The notes beneath the pieces were generated by a model, which had not been told where the DNA came from, did not search any database, and was given only the letters and a program-made list of their open reading frames with translations. Source: Burkholderia ambifaria AMMD (GTDB lineage Bacteria > Pseudomonadota > Gammaproteobacteria > Burkholderiales > Burkholderiaceae). Taken from it: 64,000 nucleotides of DNA. The position numbers and the translations under genes were made by a program. The DNA lies in NCBI RefSeq assembly GCF_000203915.1, contig NC_008392.1:1178001-1242000 (forward strand), read 5' to 3'. Positions 1-9,116 of the stretch are shown here, one piece after another; position 1 is the first letter of the stretch; each line of letters begins with the position of its first letter.

Positions 1-63
1 GCGTCTGCATGCCGGCGCCGACATATCGCCGCATCGTCGTGTGCACTCCAGCGCGAGCAACGC

Positions 64-1236
64 TCAGAATTTGTGTCGTATAGCGAGCCGATAAACCATC
101 TGGTGGTTATTCGATGAATCTCCGGATCCGCCGATGTTGGCGACCGCCGGCGCGCCCGTCGACGATGTGCCGGAAGCGCGTTGCCAGCCGCCCGAGAAGT
201 ACACGTCGGTACGCTTCGACAGCAGATAGTCCAGCGTGAACGCCACCTGACTGTAGTGCTGATTGCCGACGGAATTGCCTTGTGCCGTCGTGACGCTGCG
301 CGCTTTCATGTAGTCATACGCGACGCCGACGAAAAAGGCCGGCGTGACACGGTAGTTCAAACCGATGTCATAGTTGTTGAAGATGGCCGTACCGTTCTGG
401 AACGACGCACCGAGATTGGCGTATTGAACATTCGAATACGACGCGCTGATCGTCGCGTTTCCGATCGTGTAGGCCGCCGCGATGACGGCGTCCTGATAGG
501 CTTGCGCGACCTGATAAGCCGAGTTCAGGGAAGAGGCCAGCAGATTGAAGCCGCTTGCATAGTTGGTGAACCATCCGTTACCTGGTGTCGATGTCGGGTG
601 TTTGAAGTAATCGAACGCCGCGCCGATCTGAAGCGGACCATGTGTGTAGCCGACTCCAAGCGAATAGCCCGACGTCGAAGTGAAGTCGCCGGGCACGCCG
701 CCGAGGCTATATTCGACGCCAAAGGAGAAGCCGTGGAAGTCCGGGCTCATGTAGCGCACCGAGTTGTTGAATCGCACGCTGTTACTGGTGTTGTCGAAAT
801 CTCCCGGATGCGCGCTCGCCAGGTCGCCAACCGCCGCGGCACCGGCAAGAAACTCGGGGAAATACCACACCATGTCGTATTGACGGCCGACGGTGAGAGA
901 ACCGTAAGCGTCGCTGCTCAGTCCGACGAAAGCTTGCCGGCCGAACGCCGTGCCGCCCTGGGCAAGTTGTCCGTTATTCACGTTGATGCCGGACTCGAGC
1001 GTAAAAATCGCCTTGAGACCGCCTCCCAGATCTTCCTTGCCGGTCAGCCCCCAGCGACTGCCGTCGATACCGTTCAGCGAGTCCATGTAGACGGCTTTGC
1101 CGCCGCCTACGTTGGTCTGGTAATGAATACCGTTGTCGATCTCGCCATAGAGCGTGACGCTGCTTTGGCTATGCGCGACGGAACTGGCCAACCCCACGAG
1201 CGAGCCGACAATGATTTCGATTTTTTTGGTTTTCAT
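64..1236 (-). CDS. Outer-membrane porin (OmpC-like, Burkholderia type)
   Basis: A 390-residue general-diffusion porin of the Gram-negative trimeric porin family. Residues 1 to about 23 form a signal peptide (MKTKK start, hydrophobic core, cleavage near AHS-QSS). The mature protein opens with SSVTLYGEID, typical of beta-proteobacterial porins, and ends in an aromatic C-terminus (AIRHKF) that suits BAM recognition. The start at 1236 was chosen over an upstream ATG at 1260 because GGAG lies at proper spacing before it and the signal peptide begins there. It lies directly downstream of an aromatic-acid symporter gene on the same strand, so the two probably form an outer- plus inner-membrane uptake pair for the locus substrate. 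Confidence 0.93.
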   Translation of the reverse strand: MKTKKIEIIVGSLVGLASSVAHSQSSVTLYGEIDNGIHYQTNVGGGKAVYMDSLNGIDGSRWGLTGKEDLGGGLKAIFTLESGINVNNGQLAQGGTAFGRQAFVGLSSDAYGSLTVGRQYDMVWYFPEFLAGAAAVGDLASAHPGDFDNTSNSVRFNNSVRYMSPDFHGFSFGVEYSLGGVPGDFTSTSGYSLGVGYTHGPLQIGAAFDYFKHPTSTPGNGWFTNYASGFNLLASSLNSAYQVAQAYQDAVIAAAYTIGNATISASYSNVQYANLGASFQNGTAIFNNYDIGLNYRVTPAFFVGVAYDYMKARSVTTAQGNSVGNQHYSQVAFTLDYLLSKRTDVYFSGGWQRASGTSSTGAPAVANIGGSGDSSNNHQMVYRLAIRHKF

Positions 1237-1310
1237 GAGATCTCCGCAATTCAAAGGCAATACAAAAAAACAGTTCTCCTGACGTTCATCGATTCAGCGA
1301 GCGGTACGGG

Positions 1311-2660
1311 TCAGGCGGAAAAGGATTTCTTCAGGCCGCTCTTCGTCAGGCCATAGCAAGCGCCCATCAGGGCCACGCAAGCCGCGGCAATGAGTATTGG
1401 CGCTGCTGCGACGCGAAACATCGCGTCGACGGTCCAGTTGTTCGCGTACAGGACACCCGCGAGGTAGGTGCCGCCCGCGGCGCCGAGCCGACCGAATCCA
1501 TAGGCCCATGCGACGCCCGGCGCGCGCAATTCCGGGCTGTAGAAGAGCGTGCACAACGCGATCGCGCAGGTTTGTCCGCCGCTGATGCAAAAGCCGCAAA
1601 AGAAGATCGTCGTGAGTAAAGCGAGATGCGATGAGCCGATTGCTATCGAGATCGCGTACATCGACACGGCGCCGCCGACGTAGACCGCGGACAGGATTCT
1701 GTAGGGGCTCGTGCGATCCATGATGGGTCCCATCAGCAGACTGGCCACCATGCCGCCGATGATCACGGTGATGGTCGCCCAGACCACGAGCGCGGGTGGG
1801 AACGAGATGGACGCGAGAACGGTCGGCAGCCAGCTTTGCAGAAAATAGAAAGCTGCCAGGTTGATCGCGAATACGGCCCACAGCAGGAATGTCCCCACGC
1901 GGAATCGTGCGGAGAACAATCCGAGCACACTTGCGTCCGCCGGCTTCTCCTCGTGAGTAACCAGTTCGCTGTCCGATTGCAGCGTGAAATCGGGAAAGAG
2001 GCGCTTGGTTAAACGAAGCAATTCGGCCGGCTCCGCATTTGCCGACAGGTAGGCCACGGATTCCGGCAGCAGCGGGATAAGCAACACCGTCAAGCCCAGT
2101 GCCGCGAGCCCGCCCAGCCACAGTGGACCTTCCCAGCCAAACCGCGGGATCAACGCGCTACTGCAGAGGCCCGCGAAGATAAACCCCAGCGCATATCCCA
2201 AGTAGACGAGAATGACGAAAGTCGCGCGGGTTCTCTTTGGGCTGAATTCCGAAACGAGGCCCACCGCGCAAGGCGTGGCCGCTCCGAGGCCGATGCCGGT
2301 GAGGAACCTCAAGGCGATCAGTTGCGGCACGCTGGTGGCAAAGACGGTCAGCACGGTGAACAGGCCGAAAGCAGTGGTTGCCACGAAAGCGATCTTCTTC
2401 GTGCCGAAGCGCCGGGTCGCGAACGGAATGCTGAAGTTACCGATTAGTAGCCCGAAGAAAACTGCTGAAAAAATCGCGCCGAATACCGTCTTGGGCAGTT
2501 GCCATTCCTTCGCGAGAACGGGCACGATGAAGCTGATGACCTGGGTGTCGAAGCCATCGAACAGCATGAGCAGCGCACAGAAGGCGACGATGAAATACTG
2601 CCTCCTGCCGATTCTGCGACTGTCGATGAGATCGTAGACATTGATTTTCCGTATTTCCAT
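1311..2660 (-). CDS. MFS transporter, aromatic acid:H+ symporter (AAHS) family
   Basis: A 449-residue, 12-helix major facilitator protein. The N-terminus carries the AAHS signature in helix 1 (LLMLFDGFDTQ, around residues 31-41), in which the DGFD acid residues are needed for transport in PcaK and BenK. The loop 2-3 motif GxxxxPFATRRFGTKK is also present. It should import an aromatic or related carboxylate with protons. The start has a good GGAG six bases upstream. A porin gene follows 74 bp downstream on the same strand. The likely regulator is the AraC gene at 3416 or 14699. The substrate cannot be assigned from sequence. Confidence 0.88.
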   Translation of the reverse strand: MEIRKINVYDLIDSRRIGRRQYFIVAFCALLMLFDGFDTQVISFIVPVLAKEWQLPKTVFGAIFSAVFFGLLIGNFSIPFATRRFGTKKIAFVATTAFGLFTVLTVFATSVPQLIALRFLTGIGLGAATPCAVGLVSEFSPKRTRATFVILVYLGYALGFIFAGLCSSALIPRFGWEGPLWLGGLAALGLTVLLIPLLPESVAYLSANAEPAELLRLTKRLFPDFTLQSDSELVTHEEKPADASVLGLFSARFRVGTFLLWAVFAINLAAFYFLQSWLPTVLASISFPPALVVWATITVIIGGMVASLLMGPIMDRTSPYRILSAVYVGGAVSMYAISIAIGSSHLALLTTIFFCGFCISGGQTCAIALCTLFYSPELRAPGVAWAYGFGRLGAAGGTYLAGVLYANNWTVDAMFRVAAAPILIAAACVALMGACYGLTKSGLKKSFSA

Positions 2661-3415
2661 ATTGTTCTCCTCGCGTTAAAAGGAAGGGTTTGCTTCGGGT
2701 ATGGCATCTTTTCTCGTTTAAAGGCGGTGGTGCGATGGTCGAGCGTTCAGCACCAGTAAAACGGGTTTGAATAATCGATATTTAATATGATTAATATCTG
2801 CTTAATTGCTGAGGAATGTCCGGTTACGCGAATAGACCGGCGCTGCGGATTCAACCCACGACGGCCTTGCCGTACGGGCAAGGCGCCGCACGCTATGGCG
2901 CTGCGCTGTCGTCCGCTCGGTATTGGTATGACAAAAACAATCTGTCTCCATTGATTTATTATTCGTCGCTCCAGATCTCATCGCGTGACGAAATCCGGGT
3001 CGCCTGGATCGTGAAGTCATTTTGATTGCACGGAGAAATATTGCCGCAGTTCAGGCAGCATTTCTTATTCTTGTGTTGCCGGAGTGGCGCTCCGTTCGGC
3101 CGATTGTGCGGTGAAAGCAGTCAATCGAAGCGTAATTCGCGGTCGGTGGCGCGCTGAACTTCGCGGTGCCGTCCACGTCGATCTGCTCGACGCCATCGTG
3201 GCTTTCGTCCGACTCGTGAAGCGTGCACGTGATGTGCCACAGCCCACGCACGAAGCGCAATCGGGTCCCAACCGGACTGCAAGCGCTGATTCCAGGCGTC
3301 CGGGAAGGGGAGGTCTCGCGCAATGAAGTCGTGGCGCCATTCCAGCCGGGTATGACGCGACTATGCCGGCTCCTGCATCGCATCAACTTCGCTACAATTT
3401 CAACATGTCGCTAAA
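2661..3415. other. Long intergenic region between the symporter and an AraC gene
   Basis: About 755 bp separate the divergent symporter and AraC genes. The part near 2760-2810 is AT-rich (alternating AATCGATATTTAATATG-like sequence) and is the likely promoter and regulator region for the symporter-porin pair. The part from about 3050 to 3390 has open frames on the minus strand, but none matches a family I recognise and their composition shifts between frames, so it may hold a decayed gene. A TACAAT hexamer near 3393 could be the -10 element of the AraC gene. Confidence 0.4.
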
Positions 3416-4300
3416 ATGCCGGATATGAACCGTTACGTTAGTCTTCCTGATTTTGCGGATCCCGACGCGATCGATCGGCCGGCGGTAGCGATGCACATGC
3501 GCGTCGACGAGTATGCTGCCGAAATTCCGGTTCACAAGCATCTGAAGGGGCAACTGGTGCTGGCGTTGCACGGCGCCGTAACCTGTCGGGTCGCGGGCGC
3601 GTTCTGGATCGTCCCGCCGCAATGCGGCGTCTGGATTCCCGGCGAGATGCCGCACAGTAACCATGCCACACCCAATGCCCGGCTTTGCTATCTGTTCGCA
3701 GAGCCCGGTATCGTCGACTTGCCGACGGATTGCTGCACGCTGTCCATTTCGCCGATGCTGCGGGAAATGATCCTGCATCTGGCCGGTGCGCCGCTGGACT
3801 ATGAGCAGGGCGGCCATCTCGACCGGCTTGCACGCGTGCTGTTGCATGAGCTGACGTTGATGCCGGTCGAGCGCCTCTATCTGCCGGTTACGGATCATCC
3901 GCGAATCCGGCAGATGGCGGACGCGTTGAACGCCAAGCCCGGCGATCGCAGCACCGTCGCGCAATGGGCCAAGCGTCTCGCCATGAGCGAGCGTTCGCTG
4001 GCAAGACTCGTCGTCAGTGAAACAGGGCTGACCTTTGGCCGCTGGCGGCAGCAGTTGCAACTGCTCGTTGCGGTGCGCGAGCTTGCCGGCGGCGCTTCCG
4101 TGCAACGCGTGTCGGACGAACTCGGCTACGAGTCGGTAACCGCCTTCATCACCATGTTCAAGAAAGCGCTCGGGCATTCGCCGGGCCGCTATTTCGCCGC
4201 GCTGGCTCGCACGCAATCGGAGGTCGTGCTCGCGCCGGCGGCTTCGACCGAGATGGACGACCGAGCGGATGGCCCGGCGGATGCTGTGGCCGATGTGTGA
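3416..4300 (+). CDS. AraC-family transcriptional regulator with N-terminal cupin
   Basis: A 294-residue regulator. Residues about 20-110 form the AraC ligand-binding cupin (HKHLKGQLVLALHG, WIVPPQCGVWIPGEMPH). Residues about 170-265 hold two helix-turn-helix units (AQWAKRLAMSERSLARLV and ASVQRVSDELGYESVTAFITMF). The protein closely resembles the second AraC regulator of this locus at 14699-15547, which shares the same PPxxGVWIPG..PHSNHA layout, so the two look like paralogues. It lies between the symporter-porin pair and the PDH genes and may sense the pathway substrate. An ATG at 3425 is an alternative start. Confidence 0.88.
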   Translation: MPDMNRYVSLPDFADPDAIDRPAVAMHMRVDEYAAEIPVHKHLKGQLVLALHGAVTCRVAGAFWIVPPQCGVWIPGEMPHSNHATPNARLCYLFAEPGIVDLPTDCCTLSISPMLREMILHLAGAPLDYEQGGHLDRLARVLLHELTLMPVERLYLPVTDHPRIRQMADALNAKPGDRSTVAQWAKRLAMSERSLARLVVSETGLTFGRWRQQLQLLVAVRELAGGASVQRVSDELGYESVTAFITMFKKALGHSPGRYFAALARTQSEVVLAPAASTEMDDRADGPADAVADV

Positions 4301-4340
4301 AGCCGCGCGCCTCGGCGCGTCGACGAACGCGTGGCGCGAG

Positions 4341-4360
4341 CGGCCGCAATCATGCGGCCG
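4341..4360. terminator. GC-rich hairpin after the AraC gene
   Basis: A perfect 8-bp stem (CGGCCGCA / TGCGGCCG) closes an ATCA loop and is followed by GTTCCTTCCT. It lies 40 bp after the AraC stop, so it could end that transcript, although the T-run is poor. The rest of the 320-bp gap up to the E1 gene shows only a putative promoter region. Confidence 0.4.
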
Positions 4361-4620
4361 GTTCCTTCCTGGTGCCCGTCGTGATGTAACGCGCTTCGAG
4401 TTTCGACGCGCCTTTCGCCCCAATTTCCCGCCCGTGACGCCGGGTCCTCCACGCTAGGCCACCCACATCGAATAGAAATGCTGTCGATCACGCATTTCGC
4501 AGAAGAGACTGCAGCCGACACCGCGTCGGCGGCCTTTAATACGACCACACATTCTGCGGCATCCCCCGTAATCTTTGCGCACTCGCCACTAAATTCGCAT
4601 TGCTTTTACGGAGTTGCAAG

Positions 4621-7335
4621 ATGACCGACTTATCGACGGCGACACCCTCGATCCTTTCCCTGGGCCAGACGAAAGTCGACGACGACCCGCTCGAAACCGC
4701 CGAATGGCTCGACGCGCTCGATGGCGTGGTTCGGCATGCAGGTGCCGAACGTGCTCAGTACCTGTTCGATCGGCTCGCGGCCCACGCTTCGTCCAACGGT
4801 ATCGCAACGGCGCGCCTCAATATCACGCCCTACGCGAATACGATTGCCGTCGATCAGCAGCCGCCGTATCCGGGCGACTTCGATATCGAAGAAAAGCTTG
4901 CCGCCGCGCTGCGCTGGAATGCGCTGGCCATGGTGGTGCGGGCCAATCGCGCCTACGGTGAGCTCGGCGGGCATATTGCCAGCTATGCGTCGGCGGCCGA
5001 CCTGTTCGAAGTGGGCTTCAATCATTTCTTTCGTGGCCCGAATGATGCCCACGGTGGCGATCTCGTCTATTTTCAACCTCATTCCGCGCCGGGCGTTTAC
5101 GCGCGGGCTTACCTCGAAGGCTTTCTCGACGACGCGCATCTCGAGCATTACCGACAGGAAATCACAGGTGCGGGCCTGTGTTCCTACCCGCATCCGTGGC
5201 TGATGCCGGACTTCTGGCAGTTCCCGACCGGCTCGATGGGCATTGGGCCGATCAACTCGATCTACCAGGCGCGTTTCATGCGTTATCTGCAGAACCGCGG
5301 ACTGCAACGCACGGAAGGCCGCAAGGTATGGGGCTATTTCGGCGATGGCGAGATGGATGAACCCGAGGCGATCGGTGCGCTTTCGCTGGCAGCGCGCGAG
5401 CGACTCGACAATCTCGTGTTCGTGATCAACTGCAATTTGCAGCGGCTCGACGGACCGGTGCGCGGCAATGGCCGCATCATCGACGAACTCGAAGCGCAGT
5501 TCACGGGGGCGGGCTGGAACGTCATCAAGGTGTTGTGGGGTTCGGACTGGGACGCCCTGTTTGCACGTGATCGCACCGGGGCGCTGTTGCGCGCGTTCGC
5601 GCACACCGTGGACGGCCAGTTCCAGACCTTTTCCGCCAACGACGGCGCCTACAATCGTGAACGCTTTTTCGGTCAGAACGCCGAACTGGCCGCGCTCGCC
5701 GCGCATCTGAGCAACGACGATATCGACCGCCTGCGCCGCGGCGGCCACGATGTGCGCAAATTGCACGCTGCGTACGAAAAGGCGTCGAAACACAGCGGGC
5801 AACCTACGGTCATTCTCGCGAAGACGATGAAGGGCTTCGGCATGGGCGCGATCGGCCAGGGGCGCATGACGACACATCAGCAAAAGAAGCTCGACATCGA
5901 CCAGTTGAAGGCGTTTCGCGACCGCTTTCGCCTGCCACTCTCCGACGACGATGTCGAACAACTCAAGTTCTACAAACCGGACGACAGCAGTGCCGTCATG
6001 CAGTATCTGCACGCGCGCCGTGCGGCGCTGGGCGGCTACCTTCCCCGAAGGCGCACATCGGCATCGCACGCGCCGGCCGTGCCCGCGATGTCGTCGTGGG
6101 GACGATTCGCGCTCGACACCAACGACAAGGAAATGTCGACCACGATGGCGTTCGTGCGCATGCTCGGCAACCTGTTGAAGGACGCCGAGCTGGGGCCGCG
6201 TGTGGTGCCCGTCGTCGCCGACGAGGCGCGGACCTTCGGCATGGCGAATCTGTTCCGGCAAGTCGGCATCTATTCTCCGCTCGGTCAACTGTACGAGCCG
6301 GAAGACATGGGTTCGATGCTCTACTACCGTGAAGATACGGGCGGCCAGATTCTGGAAGAGGGCATCTCCGAGGCGGGCGCGGTGTCGTCGTGGATTGCCG
6401 CGGCGACGTCATACAGCGTGCACGATCTGACGATGCTGCCGTTTTATATCTACTACTCGATGTTCGGTTTCCAGCGTATCGGCGACCTGATCTGGGCGGC
6501 TGCCGACCAGCGCGCGCGCGGTTTCCTGATCGGCGCGACGGCCGGCAAGACGACGCTCGGTGGTGAAGGTCTGCAGCATCAAGACGGCACGAGTCACCTT
6601 GCGGCCTCGACGATACCGAACTGCCGTGCGTACGATCCGGCCTTCGCGTACGAAGTGGCGATGATCGTCGACGAAGGCATGCAGGAGATGATCACGCGTC
6701 AGCGCGACGTGTTTTACTACATGACGGTCACCAACGAAAACTACGCGCAACGTTCGTTGACTGAAGCGGATGTCGATCGCGTCCGGCGCGGCGTGCTCAA
6801 GGGGATGTACGTGCTGGAGCCCGCGCAGGTCGAGATCGCGCAGGTGCAGTTGCTCGGCTCGGGCGCGATTCTCGGTGAAGTCCAGGCCGCGGCACGGATG
6901 TTGAAAGACGACTGGAATATCGACGCGGCTGTCTGGAGCGTGACGAGCTTTACCGAATTGCATCGCGACGGCGTGTCCGCGGAGCGCGCGCAGCGGCTGG
7001 TGGAGCGCGGCGAGACTGCGGTGCCCTACGTGACGGCGGCCCTGGGCGCCGCGCGTGGGCCGGTGATCGCCGCGACCGACTATGTGCGCGCCGTGCCCGA
7101 ACTGATCCGCGCGTACGTACCGTCCCGCTATGTCGTGCTCGGCACCGACGGCTTCGGGCGCAGCGATACACGTGCGGCGTTGCGTGCGTTCTTCGAAGTG
7201 GACCGTGCGTCGATCGTGATCGCCGCGCTGAAAGCACTCGTCGACGAAGGCCAGCAGGACCCTGACATCGTGCGTCAGGCGATCGACCGATACGGGCGAA
7301 TCGGAAGCGGGCTGATCGAACCCTGGCTTGTCTAG
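4621..7335 (+). CDS. aceE: Pyruvate dehydrogenase E1 component, homodimeric AceE type
   Basis: A 904-residue thiamine-diphosphate enzyme that decarboxylates pyruvate and reductively acetylates the E2 lipoyl group. The length and architecture match AceE. The ThDP-binding motif GDGEMDEPEA at residues 241-250 is followed by the conserved INCNLQRLDGPVRGNG stretch. The active-site regions PHPWLMPDFWQFPTGSMG and GKTTLGGEGLQHQDG are also intact. The start at ATG 4621 was chosen because GGAG lies 8 bases upstream, whereas the ATG at 4600 has none. E2 and E3 genes follow on the same strand. Its position inside a catabolic cluster suggests a second, specialised PDH copy. Whether it uses pyruvate or a related 2-oxoacid is not shown by sequence. 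Confidence 0.95.
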   Translation: MTDLSTATPSILSLGQTKVDDDPLETAEWLDALDGVVRHAGAERAQYLFDRLAAHASSNGIATARLNITPYANTIAVDQQPPYPGDFDIEEKLAAALRWNALAMVVRANRAYGELGGHIASYASAADLFEVGFNHFFRGPNDAHGGDLVYFQPHSAPGVYARAYLEGFLDDAHLEHYRQEITGAGLCSYPHPWLMPDFWQFPTGSMGIGPINSIYQARFMRYLQNRGLQRTEGRKVWGYFGDGEMDEPEAIGALSLAARERLDNLVFVINCNLQRLDGPVRGNGRIIDELEAQFTGAGWNVIKVLWGSDWDALFARDRTGALLRAFAHTVDGQFQTFSANDGAYNRERFFGQNAELAALAAHLSNDDIDRLRRGGHDVRKLHAAYEKASKHSGQPTVILAKTMKGFGMGAIGQGRMTTHQQKKLDIDQLKAFRDRFRLPLSDDDVEQLKFYKPDDSSAVMQYLHARRAALGGYLPRRRTSASHAPAVPAMSSWGRFALDTNDKEMSTTMAFVRMLGNLLKDAELGPRVVPVVADEARTFGMANLFRQVGIYSPLGQLYEPEDMGSMLYYREDTGGQILEEGISEAGAVSSWIAAATSYSVHDLTMLPFYIYYSMFGFQRIGDLIWAAADQRARGFLIGATAGKTTLGGEGLQHQDGTSHLAASTIPNCRAYDPAFAYEVAMIVDEGMQEMITRQRDVFYYMTVTNENYAQRSLTEADVDRVRRGVLKGMYVLEPAQVEIAQVQLLGSGAILGEVQAAARMLKDDWNIDAAVWSVTSFTELHRDGVSAERAQRLVERGETAVPYVTAALGAARGPVIAATDYVRAVPELIRAYVPSRYVVLGTDGFGRSDTRAALRAFFEVDRASIVIAALKALVDEGQQDPDIVRQAIDRYGRIGSGLIEPWLV

Positions 7336-7497
7336 AACCCGTTGACCGGTGAGCGCCATGAGAGCGGCGCGCGAATCGGCTGCTCGAAGGCCTCGCGCGT
7401 CGATCGGTCCATCGCGGGAAATCCGATCGAATCAAGTGCGTCCGGCCTGATGAAGAGGGGGCGCCGACTGTTGAAACGCTTGCCGTTGGAGACGAAT

Positions 7498-8835
7498 GTG
7501 CGGGTGACACGAATAGAAGTACCGGATATCGGCGATTATAAGAACATCCCCGTGATCGAAGTTCTGGTGGGAGTCGGACAACGCGTCGAACAGGAGCAGT
7601 CGCTCGTCATGCTCGAGTCGGACAAGGCGACGATGGATGTGCCCAGTCCCACCGCTGGCGTGATCAAGGAGATGAAGGTCGCGGTTGGCGAGACGGTGTC
7701 GCAAGGCACGTTGATCGCGCTGCTCGAAAGCGACGACGAGCGGCAGGACGACGCGGTGCCTGTGCCTGCGGGCGCCTCCGCTGCGCGCGGTCTCGCGTGT
7801 CCGCCGGCGAATGTCACGACAGGGCCAGTGCCGGCGCCCGCGCCGGCGCCCGAACTGAAATCCGCATCCGCGCCATTGCATCGCGCCCCGGCGCGCGAAG
7901 GCGAGCCGTATCGCGCAAGCCATGCGTCGCCGTCGGTGCGCAAGCTCGCGCGAGAACTGGGCGTCGAGATATCGCATGTGCAGGGCACCGGTCGGAAGCA
8001 GCGCGTTACATCGGAAGACGTTGCAGCATTCGTCAGGAATGCGATGACGGCATCGTCCGGCACGTCTCCCCTTTCGACGCCTGTCCCGGCGAACGGCGCG
8101 GAGCTGGGTTTATTGCCATGGCCGAAGGTGGATTTCGCGAAATTTGGTCCCGTCGATTCGCAGCCGCTGTCGCGCATCAAGAAGATCTCGGGCGCGAACC
8201 TGCATCGCAACTGGGTGATGATCCCGCACGTCACGAACAACGACGAAGCGGACATCACCGAGCTCGAAGCGCTGCGCGTGCAGCTGAACAAGGAGCACGA
8301 GAAGGCGGGCGTGAAGTTCACGATGCTCGCGTTCGTGATCAAGGCGGTCGTCGCCGGGCTGAAGAAGTTCCCGATCTTCAATGCGAGCCTCGACGGCGAC
8401 AATGTGGTGTTCAAGCAGTACTACCACATCGGGTTTGCCGCCGATACGCCGAACGGTCTCGTCGTGCCCGTGATCCGCGATGCGGACAAGAAGGGGCTCG
8501 TCGACATCGCGAAGGAAACGGCCGAGCTGTCGAAGGCCGCGCGCGACGGCAAGCTGAAGCCGGATCAGATGCAGGGCGGCTGCTTCTCGATCTCGTCGCT
8601 CGGCGGGATCGGTGGGACGCATTTCACGCCGCTTATCAATGCGCCGGAAGTGGCGATTCTCGGGTTGTCGCGCGGGCAGATGAAGCCGGTTTGGGACGGC
8701 AAGCAGTTCGTGCCGCGGTTGATCCTGCCACTCTCGCTGTCGTTCGATCACCGCGCCGTGGATGGCGCGGAAGCCGCGCGGTTCAATGCGTATCTCGGAG
8801 CGTTGCTCTCCGATTTTCGGCGCATCGTTCTTTGA
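7498..8835 (+). CDS. aceF: Dihydrolipoamide acetyltransferase (PDH E2)
   Basis: A 445-residue E2. It has a single N-terminal lipoyl domain with lipoyl-Lys about 42 in ESDKATM, then an Ala/Pro-rich linker (about 85-140). The peripheral subunit-binding domain follows (SPSVRKLARELGV, about 142-178), then the catalytic acyltransferase domain with FDHRAVDGA (His about 418). A GTG start at 7498 fits best: GGAG lies six bases upstream and the protein then begins MRVTRIEVPDIG, like other E2s. In-frame starts further upstream (7342, 7450) would add an unusual tail. Codon choice becomes more uniform after about 8100, which hints that the catalytic half was exchanged with a housekeeping aceF copy. Confidence 0.92.
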   Translation: MRVTRIEVPDIGDYKNIPVIEVLVGVGQRVEQEQSLVMLESDKATMDVPSPTAGVIKEMKVAVGETVSQGTLIALLESDDERQDDAVPVPAGASAARGLACPPANVTTGPVPAPAPAPELKSASAPLHRAPAREGEPYRASHASPSVRKLARELGVEISHVQGTGRKQRVTSEDVAAFVRNAMTASSGTSPLSTPVPANGAELGLLPWPKVDFAKFGPVDSQPLSRIKKISGANLHRNWVMIPHVTNNDEADITELEALRVQLNKEHEKAGVKFTMLAFVIKAVVAGLKKFPIFNASLDGDNVVFKQYYHIGFAADTPNGLVVPVIRDADKKGLVDIAKETAELSKAARDGKLKPDQMQGGCFSISSLGGIGGTHFTPLINAPEVAILGLSRGQMKPVWDGKQFVPRLILPLSLSFDHRAVDGAEAARFNAYLGALLSDFRRIVL

Positions 8836-8957
8836 TGAGTGGAGGGGCTCGCGGGGGCGTGGGGTTTCTGTGGGGTTTCTGTCGGTCATCCACGCCTCGT
8901 CGTTGAACTTGCTTTCATAACGGTCCGCTAGCGTCGCCCCTGCGCGGGGCGGCGGTC

Positions 8958-8984
8958 ACTTTTCTTTGTCTTCCAAAGAAAAGT
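8958..8984. repeat. Perfect 11-bp inverted repeat in the E2-E3 gap
   Basis: The arms ACTTTTCTTTG and CAAAGAAAAGT enclose a 5-base loop. They sit in a stretch (GGCGGTCACTTTTCTTTG through AAGTAACCAAAAGAAAGGCG) that I recall as a dispersed intergenic repeat in Burkholderia and relatives. It lies in the 281-bp gap between the E2 and E3 genes and may act as an mRNA-stabilising or attenuating hairpin. Confidence 0.6.
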
Positions 8985-9116
8985 AACCAAAAGAAAGGCG
9001 CGTCCTTGGGCGGACAGCAAAGGTGGTTCTGCCCAACTCCCCGTTCTCCAGTCAGGCCGTCGTTCAGCGTTCGAGCCTTCTCCCTCTTTCAGCAGCCAAA
9101 CAAGAAGGGGACGTAC

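Noticed and set aside
3051..3386. A 111-codon minus-strand frame as a gene
   Set aside because: No family match, no ribosome site, and coding-like phrases switch between frames; at best a decayed remnant.
4630..6288. A 552-codon open frame antisense to aceE
   Set aside because: It mirrors the codon structure of aceE and shows no protein-family motif.
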